Shown one piece after another: positions 1 to 5,704 of a stretch of 19,852 nucleotides of DNA; positions within the stretch are counted from its first letter, which is position 1; every line of letters starts with the position of its first letter. The notes beneath the pieces were generated by a model. The model searched no databases, was not told the DNA's origin, and saw only the letters and a list, made by a program, of their open reading frames with translations. Source of the DNA: an uncultured Ruminococcus sp. GTDB lineage: Bacteria > Bacillota > Clostridia > Oscillospirales > Acutalibacteraceae. The position numbers were made by a program, and so were the translations under genes. The stretch is from assembly GCA_902773155.1 (NCBI GenBank), contig CACYDK010000195.1:1-19852 (forward strand). The letters run 5' to 3'.

Positions 1-1478
1 GAGTTTTCTTCTTTTATAAGCGAGCTTCGGGAATAGAATTTTCGGGCGATATCCCATATTTTTTCTCCCTCTCCGGCATAATAAAGCGAAAGCGCGCACT
101 GCTTTTTATTTACCGGGGACGCGTCATCGGAGGAAACTGCCGTAACCATATTTTCGCTGATTTTTTCACATAGCGTAAGACAGAGTTTTATCTCCGCGCG
201 AAGCTCAACCGAATTGTTATCGCCAAGTCTGAAACTGAGGCTTATTACATTCGCATAAAGATTTGCAATATCGTTGACTTTTACGTCGGTACGCTCTTCA
301 TACGGGAATTCAAAGGAACGTTCGATATAAACCGGATCGCCGTCCTTGTTCAGAGCAAGGATATAAATGTTCAGCTTTGAATTAATCGTCACGCTGTCAT
401 CCCCTATAACCGGACTGAGCTCACGATAATCGCACTGGAGATCAACGATTTCGCCTATAGGAGCATCACCGAGCGAAACCGTTTCCTTATGCATAAAAGA
501 GTCGCTAATTACGGAAAGCTGAGTCGGGACTGTAACTCGCTCTTTTGTAAGCGATGTTACGAATTTTGTTGAATATGCGTCAACCGCAACAGGAATACTT
601 ATATCCTTATATCCGCTTACTGTCGCACAAATACGGCTGTCAACATCTACGACCGCGTCATCTGAAAGAATGTCGTTTTTGAGCCTGATTTCATATGACA
701 AGACAGAAACGCTTACGCAGGTCGTACATTCGTCCGATATTCCCTCGCAGTCGATTATTTTTGAAAACGGTATCAAACAATCGATTTGATTGGGCGATTT
801 TGAATCAAGCGAAGATAAGTATAAGAGACGAACGTTGAGCTCTCCGCTCAGCATTATCCTTTCGGGAATGATTTTTACATCGGTAACGTTTGCTTTCAAA
901 CTGCTGTCAAGTATAAGCTCAACCGGAGGCTTGTTTGTTATTCTCAGCTCATCTCCTGCTGAAAAAACGTCCTGAGACAAGGTTGTCAAGGCAGAACAAT
1001 TTATGTCATTTGTAAGGAACTCGTAATCATCGGTATTTACCGGAGAGCATAGATCCACGCTGCCCTTTCCGAGTATTTTCACGCAGAGTGAAAAAGCTCC
1101 GTGAACCGTAAGCCTGCGCTTAGAAAGAGCGCGGCAATTCACATATTCGCATTTGACCGAGGTTTCCGTTACGTTGATTTCCGGAACGTTCTTAAGCTGG
1201 AACGACGCGTTAAACGGTATTGTCTGTTCGCATACTCTGATTGTATTATTCTGAGCCTCCTCATACAGAACAGTCACAACAGTAGCTCCGTCAACCTGAA
1301 GCTGTCCTCCGCTTATGTTGCGGTTATAGATTTTTGGAGTGAGCTTACACCTAAGTATCTTTTCAATATCCGGACAATAATCAGGTAAGGTAAAATCAAC
1401 ATCAACAGGCTGTTCGGAAACAGTGTCAAGAAAGGTCTCGAGCATTCCTACTGAGGATCTATCAAGATTTAATTCCAT
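1..1478 (-). CDS. SPOCS (DUF3794) and LysM domain protein, SipL-like, 3' end outside window
   Basis: The frame is open from ATG at 1478 to the window edge, giving 492 residues with no stop. A GGAGAG ribosome site (1487-1492) lies 8 nt upstream. The N-terminal part holds two copies of the DUF3794/SPOCS pattern: a stretch like PDIEKIL at about residues 30-40 followed by a beta-rich repeat with VDGATVVTVLYEE, and a second with LSGELNVRLLYLS and an IPFSK turn. The last residues (from about 460, YYAGEGEKIWDIARKFYS) match the start of a LysM peptidoglycan-binding domain. In Clostridioides difficile SipL has this layout, binds the spore ATPase SpoIVA and is needed for coat attachment. Paralogues with the same domains exist, so identity with SipL itself is inferred. 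It lies in the same orientation as the SpoVM-like gene about 2.5 kb upstream, which fits a sporulation role. It has no overlap with a neighbour and follows the sas6 terminator. Confidence 0.82.
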   Translation of the reverse strand, partial: MELNLDRSSVGMLETFLDTVSEQPVDVDFTLPDYCPDIEKILRCKLTPKIYNRNISGGQLQVDGATVVTVLYEEAQNNTIRVCEQTIPFNASFQLKNVPEINVTETSVKCEYVNCRALSKRRLTVHGAFSLCVKILGKGSVDLCSPVNTDDYEFLTNDINCSALTTLSQDVFSAGDELRITNKPPVELILDSSLKANVTDVKIIPERIMLSGELNVRLLYLSSLDSKSPNQIDCLIPFSKIIDCEGISDECTTCVSVSVLSYEIRLKNDILSDDAVVDVDSRICATVSGYKDISIPVAVDAYSTKFVTSLTKERVTVPTQLSVISDSFMHKETVSLGDAPIGEIVDLQCDYRELSPVIGDDSVTINSKLNIYILALNKDGDPVYIERSFEFPYEERTDVKVNDIANLYANVISLSFRLGDNNSVELRAEIKLCLTLCEKISENMVTAVSSDDASPVNKKQCALSLYYAGEGEKIWDIARKFYSRSSLIKEEN

Positions 1479-1538
1479 AGATTTTTCTCTCCTTTGTCTT
1501 TCTTGTTAATAATATATGCCGAAAGACAAGGATTAGAA

Positions 1539-1553
1539 CTATACCGGGTATAG
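1539..1553. promoter_or_regulatory. Perfect 15-bp palindrome, possible operator
   Basis: CTATACC-G-GGTATAG is an exact odd-centred palindrome. It lies between the sas6 terminator and the start of the SPOCS/LysM gene, about 60 nt before that start codon. This is the right place for a regulator site acting on the downstream gene. No good sigma-A promoter was recognised next to it, and the cognate regulator is unknown. Confidence 0.4.
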
Positions 1554-1580
1554 AAAAAGCGACCCGGAAAACCGGGTCGC
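1554..1580 (-). terminator. Rho-independent terminator of the sas6-like gene
   Basis: GCGACCCGG (1559-1567), a four-base loop and CCGGGTCGC (1572-1580) form a 9-bp GC-rich stem. Read on the minus strand it is followed directly by TTTTTC (1558-1553). It begins 14 nt beyond the sas6 stop codon. This is a textbook intrinsic terminator and isolates sas6 from the SPOCS/LysM gene. Confidence 0.88.
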
Positions 1581-1594
1581 TTATTATTGAATTA

Positions 1595-3826
1595 TTATTT
1601 AACTTTTACCTTAAGCTTAAGAGCCTTTCCGTTTACCTTTACGGTAAGAGTTGTGGTTCCCTTCTTAAGTCCCTTTATCTTGATCTTTTTAGCTGATTTA
1701 GCGGAGGTGATCTTAGCAATTTTGGTGTTTGTATACTTATTATTAACACCGGCAGCCTTACCGCTGATAGTAACTGTAACCGACTTGCCCTTCTTTACTG
1801 TTACGCTGGATTTGGAGAGCTTCGGGTTGCTCGTTACCTTGATCTCGTAGAGAGTTGTAGTATTGCCCGCAACAACAGTCACATAGGAAGTACCCTTCTT
1901 AAGAGCTGTTACTACACCGTTTTTACTGATCTTAGCTACAGACTTTTCAGAGGATGTATATGTTGCGCCTGCCTCGGAGAGATCCATCTTAGCGCCGGCC
2001 TTAAGGCTGAGCACACCTGCGTCAAAGACCTTATCCTTGGCCTCTGTGGGAGCCTGAGTAGGAGCCTGTGTGGGAGCTTGAGTCGGAGCCTGAGTAGGAG
2101 CCTCGGTCGGAGCCTGAGTGGGAGCTTCTGTAGGAGCCTCTGTGGGAGCCTCGGTCGGAGCCTGCGTCGGGACTACTATGGGAACAATGATCGGGAATGT
2201 GGGAGGATCTGTTGTCTCGACATCACCAATCTGAGGATCTGTAGGAGGAGTAACTACAGGAGCTTCGGTAGGCTCAACTGTACCGGGATTTACTACTGGA
2301 GCGTCTGTGGGGGTTACTGCGGGAGAGTCTGTAGGAGTTACTGCGGGAGCATCTGTTGGAGTTTCTGCCGGAGCGTCTGTGGGAGCTTCGGTTACGGGAT
2401 CTGTCTCAGGTGTTACGGGAGTAACAGGAGTGCCTGTTCCGGCGCGGAGCTTTCCTACGCTCGCGAAGGGAACTGTGATGACATCATCATCATCCTTCTC
2501 CTTGGACGTAGACGGGTCGTTAGAATAGCTTCCTGTAGCGTTGTCGAGCATTGTCTCATCAAACGGTACGCAGTCGAGAGCGGACTCGCCGCGTGTAGCT
2601 ACGAGCATTGCTCCGATACCGTTCTGAGTGATATGAGACGCGCTGATTCCGAGAGTCTTGAGCGGGATCTTGATCTCATAGAAGGAGTCGAATGTTGTAT
2701 CGTGAGCTCCGGAAGAACCCTTGAAGGTCTTATAGTCTACCCAGTCGGAGCTGTCGCTTCTGAAATCTTCGGGATCCTGAGAGCTATTGAGTCCCCAGAT
2801 CGAGCTACAAATGTTTGTTGTAGCCATATCGTACTGAATTCCGCCCTTGGCAAAGCCAACGCAAGCGGTGGTATAGTTTGTGTTACCGCTGCTGTCGGCG
2901 GCTGTAAACATAGAGGGCTCGCCAAGTCCGGGCTTACCGCTCATATAGAAGAGATGATCAACATGGGTGTCGAAGGAAAGACCCATCTTCTGTCCCCAGA
3001 TAGAGCCGCCCTTATCGTTCTTGTTCGTCATAGAAGTAGAGGAAGGATTTACGCTGAGGGCAAGGATAAGGGGAACGTCGAGTACGCGTCCGCCGTCAGA
3101 AAGAGGACCGTCGCCGGAACGAGCCCATGTATCGGTAGTATTGACCATCTGCCAGCCGATATAGAGGTTGTCGTCGTCCCACGCGCCGAAGAGAGCGTAT
3201 GTATCGAGAACGCAGTTCTCGTGACCGCCCTTGTAGTGGTTAGCTACGTCCCAAGCGGCGCCCTGAGCGATAAGCAGATCCTCGGACCAGTCGGAAGCGT
3301 CTCCGTCGATCGTGATGGTTTTCTTGGCGCCGACCTTACCGCCGGGGTTAGTTCCGTAATACTTGGAATAAGAGCCGGGAGTACCGCTTGTGCCGGAATT
3401 TCCGCCTGACGGTGTGCTGGGAACATTCTGTTCGCCGGAATTCTCTCCGGAGTTTCCGCTGTCATTTCCGCCCGAACCGCCGTTGTACGCGCTCCAGCTC
3501 TTAGTAGAATTGTTGTAGCACTGTCCTGCGCCGGGGAAAGAAAGGTCGTCGGTCTGTGTGCCGCCGCCGTTGAAAATAATATTCTCATAAGAACCGTCTA
3601 CGGAACACGAGTAAAATCCATCGGAACCCTTAGTCATAGGAACTCCGGGCCACTCGGCGTTCTTATTGTTGCCGCTCCACATATAGCAGTTTACACTGCC
3701 CCAGCCGGCGGCGTCCTCACAGTATACGGAATCGGCGGCATTTGCTGTAATTCCGAGAGCTGTGAAGCAGGTAAGCATAATTATCGCTGTGAGAGTCAGC
3801 GAAAGGATTTTCTTAGTTAATTTCAT
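1595..3826 (-). CDS. sas6: Secreted starch-binding protein with CBM26 and CBM74-like modules (Sas6-like)
   Basis: 743 aa. ATG at 3826 has a perfect AGGAGG (3833-3838). Residues 1-30 are a signal peptide ending ANA, before ADSVY. Residues about 33-115 match CBM26 (W50, W59 and W111 visible). A Gly/Ser/Asn linker follows. Residues about 155-455 form a large beta-rich module beginning GGKVGAKKTITIDGDASDW, which fits CBM74, a family known for binding double-helical glucan in starch granules. Residues about 465-597 are a Thr/Pro linker with TEAP/TQAP repeats. Two lysine-rich BIg2-like domains (about 600-665 and 668-743) end the protein. There is no catalytic domain, dockerin, LPXTG or lipobox, so it probably sits at the surface through its C-terminal domains or is released. 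CBM26+CBM74 is the architecture of R. bromii Sas6 (Starch Adherence System), so that symbol is an inference. It is monocistronic, with its own promoter and terminator. Confidence 0.85.
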   Translation of the reverse strand: MKLTKKILSLTLTAIIMLTCFTALGITANAADSVYCEDAAGWGSVNCYMWSGNNKNAEWPGVPMTKGSDGFYSCSVDGSYENIIFNGGGTQTDDLSFPGAGQCYNNSTKSWSAYNGGSGGNDSGNSGENSGEQNVPSTPSGGNSGTSGTPGSYSKYYGTNPGGKVGAKKTITIDGDASDWSEDLLIAQGAAWDVANHYKGGHENCVLDTYALFGAWDDDNLYIGWQMVNTTDTWARSGDGPLSDGGRVLDVPLILALSVNPSSTSMTNKNDKGGSIWGQKMGLSFDTHVDHLFYMSGKPGLGEPSMFTAADSSGNTNYTTACVGFAKGGIQYDMATTNICSSIWGLNSSQDPEDFRSDSSDWVDYKTFKGSSGAHDTTFDSFYEIKIPLKTLGISASHITQNGIGAMLVATRGESALDCVPFDETMLDNATGSYSNDPSTSKEKDDDDVITVPFASVGKLRAGTGTPVTPVTPETDPVTEAPTDAPAETPTDAPAVTPTDSPAVTPTDAPVVNPGTVEPTEAPVVTPPTDPQIGDVETTDPPTFPIIVPIVVPTQAPTEAPTEAPTEAPTQAPTEAPTQAPTQAPTQAPTQAPTEAKDKVFDAGVLSLKAGAKMDLSEAGATYTSSEKSVAKISKNGVVTALKKGTSYVTVVAGNTTTLYEIKVTSNPKLSKSSVTVKKGKSVTVTISGKAAGVNNKYTNTKIAKITSAKSAKKIKIKGLKKGTTTLTVKVNGKALKLKVKVK
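2039..2167 (-). repeat. 12-bp tandem repeats coding TEAP/TQAP linker
   Basis: About ten imperfect 12-bp units (seen on the plus strand as GGAGCCTGAGTA-like repeats) code for Thr-(Glu/Gln)-Ala-Pro at residues about 554-596 of the sas6-like protein. The units differ mostly at silent or Glu/Gln-changing positions. Such arrays change length by slippage or recombination, so linker length may vary between strains. A second, more degenerate Thr/Pro repeat block (TPTDAPAV-like) lies at about 2290-2400. Confidence 0.85.
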
Positions 3827-3858
3827 GATAAACCTCCTAAAATCATATCATTGTAATC

Positions 3859-3887
3859 AGTATACAACAATCCGAAAATGTTCGCAA
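3859..3887 (-). promoter_or_regulatory. Sigma-A-type promoter of the sas6-like gene
   Basis: On the minus strand TTGCGA (3887-3882), a 17-bp spacer and TATACT (3864-3859) form a near-consensus vegetative promoter. The -10 box is 32 nt before the start codon, giving a short leader with the AGGAGG site. It lies just after the terminator of the SpoVM-like unit. Confidence 0.75.
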
Positions 3888-3888
3888 T

Positions 3889-3935
3889 AGAAAATTTGCC
3901 CGTCTGCGCAACTTCGGCGATTTGCACAGACGAGC
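3889..3935 (-). terminator. Terminator of the SpoVM-like unit
   Basis: Arms 3898-3911 and 3922-3935 pair along 14 bp in the minus-strand RNA, with two G-U pairs. The same positions are A-C mismatches in plus-strand RNA. The stem is followed on the minus strand by AAATTTTCT. It starts 23 nt after the stop codon of the SpoVM-like ORF. Confidence 0.7.
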
Positions 3936-3958
3936 AGAATAAAAATATGGATAATGTG

Positions 3959-4054
3959 TTAATACTCCTCCATACGCGGAAGCTTCTTAATATTAAACAG
4001 CTTCCTCAGAAAAAAAGATAGAAATTTTGGATTCTCGATAAGTACCACTTTCAT
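3959..4054 (-). CDS. spoVM: SpoVM-like sporulation peptide (31 aa)
   Basis: A 31-codon ORF beginning MKVVLIENPKFLSFFLRKL and ending MEEY. From memory, B. subtilis SpoVM (26 aa) reads MKFYTIKLPKFLGGIVRAML. Without gaps the two share M1, K2, I6, P9, K10, F11, L12 and R17, and the rest keeps the amphipathic-helix pattern with a basic end. P9 is the residue known to shape SpoVM's helix. SpoVM marks the curved outer forespore membrane and recruits SpoIVA to start coat assembly. The start has a perfect AGGAGG (4063-4068) with 8-nt spacing, placed inside the last two codons of the upstream ORF. In B. subtilis spoVM lies just after thiN in the order also seen in this window; here it is displaced about 7 kb but keeps its orientation. 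A size-filtered gene caller would miss it. Confidence 0.85.
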   Translation of the reverse strand: MKVVLIENPKFLSFFLRKLFNIKKLPRMEEY

Positions 4055-4059
4055 ACGTA

Positions 4060-4197
4060 TTACCTCCTGCAAAGTGTGCGAGCCATAAACAAAACGGTGA
4101 TAAGCGATAATATCAACACCCATCTGCACGGCAGTACCGTGGCGAGAAACAGTCCGAGTCCAAAGGCGAACGCCGCCGAAATATGATGTCTAATCAT
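4060..4197 (-). CDS. Small hydrophobic protein (45 aa), cotranscribed with the SpoVM-like gene
   Basis: ATG at 4197, stop TAA at 4060-4062. The product starts MIRHHISAAFAFGLGLFLAT and ends ARTLCRR. Two hydrophobic segments (about residues 7-22 and 27-39) are separated by a short LPCRW turn, suggesting a membrane hairpin, with two cysteines (24 and 43). A ribosome site GGGTGAT precedes the start by a few nt, and a near-consensus promoter lies just upstream. Its last codons AGG AGG are the ribosome site of the SpoVM-like ORF, whose start is 5 nt beyond the stop. The two are therefore likely translationally coupled. I do not recognise the family. A role beside SpoVM in the forespore membrane is only a guess; it could instead be a leader ORF whose translation controls spoVM. 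Confidence 0.65.
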   Translation of the reverse strand: MIRHHISAAFAFGLGLFLATVLPCRWVLILSLITVLFMARTLCRR

Positions 4198-4214
4198 TTT
4201 TATCACCCTGTATC

Positions 4215-4243
4215 AGTATACACGGTATAAAAAAATGTGTGAA
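4215..4243 (-). promoter_or_regulatory. Promoter of the small-protein/SpoVM-like unit
   Basis: On the minus strand TTCACA (4243-4238), a 17-bp spacer and TATACT (4220-4215) form a near-consensus sigma-A promoter, 17 nt before the first start codon. Its -35 box lies only 9 bp from the -35 box of the divergent rluA-type promoter. I saw no clear sigma-E motif here, which would be expected for mother-cell expression. Confidence 0.65.
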
Positions 4244-4252
4244 AAGTATTTC

Positions 4253-4281
4253 TTGCAAAAAGTCTCCGGGTTTATTATAAT
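4253..4281 (+). promoter_or_regulatory. Sigma-A promoter of the pseudouridine synthase gene
   Basis: TTGCAA (4253-4258), a 17-bp spacer and a perfect TATAAT (4276-4281). The start codon is at 4309, so the leader is about 20 nt and holds the GAGAGG ribosome site (4295-4300). Confidence 0.82.
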
Positions 4282-4308
4282 TATTACTTGAAATGAGAGG
4301 TAAGGCCT

Positions 4309-5262
4309 ATGAGAACCTTAGAAATAAAACAAAACGACGGCGGTCAGCGTCTCGATAAGTTTTTGCAAAAAAAGTTTAAAACAATGCCTAAATCGCTTAT
4401 GTACAAATACATAAGAACTAAATACATCAAGCTCAACGGCAAGAAATGTGAAAAAGACGCTATTCTTAAGGAGGGCGACGTACTGACGCTCTATATAAAG
4501 GATGAATTCTTTGAGCAGAGCGAACAGAAAAGCTATGAGTTTCTAAAGGCTCCGAAAAAGCTCGACATAATCTACGAGGACGAAAACCTGATCCTTGTGG
4601 ATAAAAAGCCGGGGCTGATCGTTCATCAGGACAAGCAATATCACTTTGACAGCCTTGTAGCGAGAATTCAGCACTATCTTTACGACAAGGGAGAATACGA
4701 TCCGGTAGAGGAAAACGCCTTCTCCCCCGCCACAGTCAATAGAATCGACCGTAACACCGGAGGTATCGTAATAGCAGCAAAAAACGCCGAAAGCCTCAGG
4801 ATACTGAATCAAATAATTAAAAATCGTGAGATCGAAAAATACTATCTTTGTTTATTGTGCGGCAAACCGAAATACGACCACGGTATTCTCACGGATTATC
4901 TTATAAAAAACAACAGCACGAACACCGTAAAGGTGATCAAAAAACCGGAGGACGGAGCTAAACTGATTAAAACAGAATACACCGTGCTTAAATCCGGAAA
5001 AAGAACAAGCTTAGCCGAAATCAGGCTCCACACCGGCCGAACACATCAGATAAGAGCTCATATGGCCTTTATCGGTCATCCTCTGGTCGGAGACAGCAAA
5101 TACGGAAAAAATAAGAAAAACTTTTTAAACAATTACAAATATCAGGCGCTGTACGCTTATAAGCTTATATTTAGTTTTCGAGAGGACAAGGGAATTCTCA
5201 ATTACCTGAACGGAAGGGAATTTATGACCGACAGTGTTTGGTTCAGCGAAGACGTAATTTAA
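4309..5262 (+). CDS. RluA-family 23S rRNA pseudouridine synthase
   Basis: 317 aa. Residues about 13-62 form an S4 RNA-binding domain (RLDKFLQKKF...KYIKLNGKK...GDVLTLY). The catalytic domain follows: NRIDRNTGG at 144-152 carries the active-site aspartate D147 (family pattern HRLDxxTSG, here with Asn for His), and LHTGRTHQIRAHM at 240-252 is the second conserved motif. The enzyme converts uridine to pseudouridine in rRNA. The S4 domain and length place it with the RluC/RluD branch, but the exact target position cannot be read from sequence, so no symbol is given. It has its own strong promoter and GAGAGG site with 8-nt spacing. It is the only plus-strand enzyme gene in the first half of the window. 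Confidence 0.9.
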   Translation: MRTLEIKQNDGGQRLDKFLQKKFKTMPKSLMYKYIRTKYIKLNGKKCEKDAILKEGDVLTLYIKDEFFEQSEQKSYEFLKAPKKLDIIYEDENLILVDKKPGLIVHQDKQYHFDSLVARIQHYLYDKGEYDPVEENAFSPATVNRIDRNTGGIVIAAKNAESLRILNQIIKNREIEKYYLCLLCGKPKYDHGILTDYLIKNNSTNTVKVIKKPEDGAKLIKTEYTVLKSGKRTSLAEIRLHTGRTHQIRAHMAFIGHPLVGDSKYGKNKKNFLNNYKYQALYAYKLIFSFREDKGILNYLNGREFMTDSVWFSEDVI

Positions 5263-5282
5263 GCAGCCACTGATTAATAGCT

Positions 5283-5319
5283 AAAGAATAACCCCGGACA
5301 GAACTTGATCTGCCCGGGG
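5283..5319 (-). terminator. Hairpin terminator downstream of the 31-aa ORF
   Basis: Arms 5292-5302 and 5309-5319 form an 11-bp GC-rich stem. It pairs fully, through one G-U, only in minus-strand RNA. The minus strand continues TTATTCTTTAG. It lies 34 nt past the stop of the small minus-strand ORF and probably also limits plus-strand read-through from the rluA-type gene. Confidence 0.55.
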
Positions 5320-5352
5320 CTAATAATGGGGAAACATAATGGGATGTAATAA

Positions 5353-5448
5353 TCAATGAAAAACTGCCTCGGCAACAATGCTGGGGATAATTACGGCTAC
5401 AGCTGTCATTAACGCGAACGCTGTTATACTTATAACCAATTTCTTCAT
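5353..5448 (-). CDS. Small secreted or membrane peptide (31 aa), unknown function
   Basis: ATG at 5448, stop TGA at 5353. The product begins MKKLVISITAFALMTAVAVI and ends VAEAVFH. It has a basic start, a hydrophobic core of about 20 residues and a possible VAEA cleavage site, so it looks like a signal peptide with almost no mature part, or a one-pass membrane peptide. GGAGG sits 6 nt before the start, an excellent ribosome site, and a hairpin follows the stop, so it has the parts of a real gene. It has no cysteine and no AgrD-type features. I do not recognise it. Candidate roles are a signal peptide pheromone, a small toxin-like membrane peptide or a structural membrane peptide; none can be chosen from sequence. 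Confidence 0.6.
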   Translation of the reverse strand: MKKLVISITAFALMTAVAVIIPSIVAEAVFH

Positions 5449-5670
5449 AGTAAACCTCCAAATTTAATTCAAAACTCATATACCTATTTAACAACTGTTT
5501 TCAAGTTTTATAAACAGCTAATTATCTTAAATGCCCTTTTCACTATAGTAGTGTCTTTTTTTGAAGAAAAAGTTTCAAGTTTTTGAAGTTTTTTTGAAAA
5601 TTTTTAAATTTTATTAATTTAGTTCGAGTTTAGAATAAAAATTTAAGTTATTATTCTAATAAAGAAAATA
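5449..5670. other. AT-rich intergenic region
   Basis: About 220 bases with no supported gene. It holds TTGAA/TTCAA-rich repeats (about 5568-5605) and a 13-bp palindrome CACTA-TAG-TAGTG (5541-5553). The promoter of the 31-aa ORF should be here on the minus strand. A weak candidate is TTGAAA, 16 bp, TATATG, ending about 25 nt before its ribosome site. I cannot define it firmly. Confidence 0.4.
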
Positions 5671-5700
5671 CGGCTCAATACTCAAAGGAGTACTGAGCCG
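5657..5700 (-). terminator. Terminator of the leuB-PHP phosphatase operon
   Basis: CGGCTCA-A-TACTC (5671-5683) and GAGTA-C-TGAGCCG (5688-5700) form a 13-bp stem with a four-base loop. The single A-C mismatch of the plus strand becomes G-U on the minus strand. The minus strand continues TATTTTCTTTATT. It begins 4 nt past the phosphatase stop. Confidence 0.82.
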
Positions 5701-5704
5701 TGAT

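Noticed and set aside
1495..1551. A sigma-E promoter for the SPOCS/LysM gene (CATATATT as -10)
   Set aside because: The -10 resemblance is partial and the only ATA-containing -35 candidate is spaced about 18 bp away, too far for sigma-E.
2078..3409. A 443-codon plus-strand ORF opposite the sas6-like gene
   Set aside because: Its sequence is low-complexity Ser/Arg/Gly-rich where it mirrors the repeat linker, it has no ribosome site, and the minus-strand gene has a signal peptide and known domains.
1595..3826. Dockerin, LPXTG motif or lipobox in the sas6-like protein
   Set aside because: The C-terminus ends in BIg2-like sequence without calcium-binding dockerin repeats or a sorting signal, and the cysteine in the signal peptide is followed by hydrophobic residues rather than a mature lipoprotein.
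5243..5494. An 83-codon minus-strand ORF overlapping the 31-aa ORF in another frame
   Set aside because: It overlaps the end of the pseudouridine synthase gene, runs through the terminator hairpin and has no ribosome site. The 31-codon frame has a GGAGG site.
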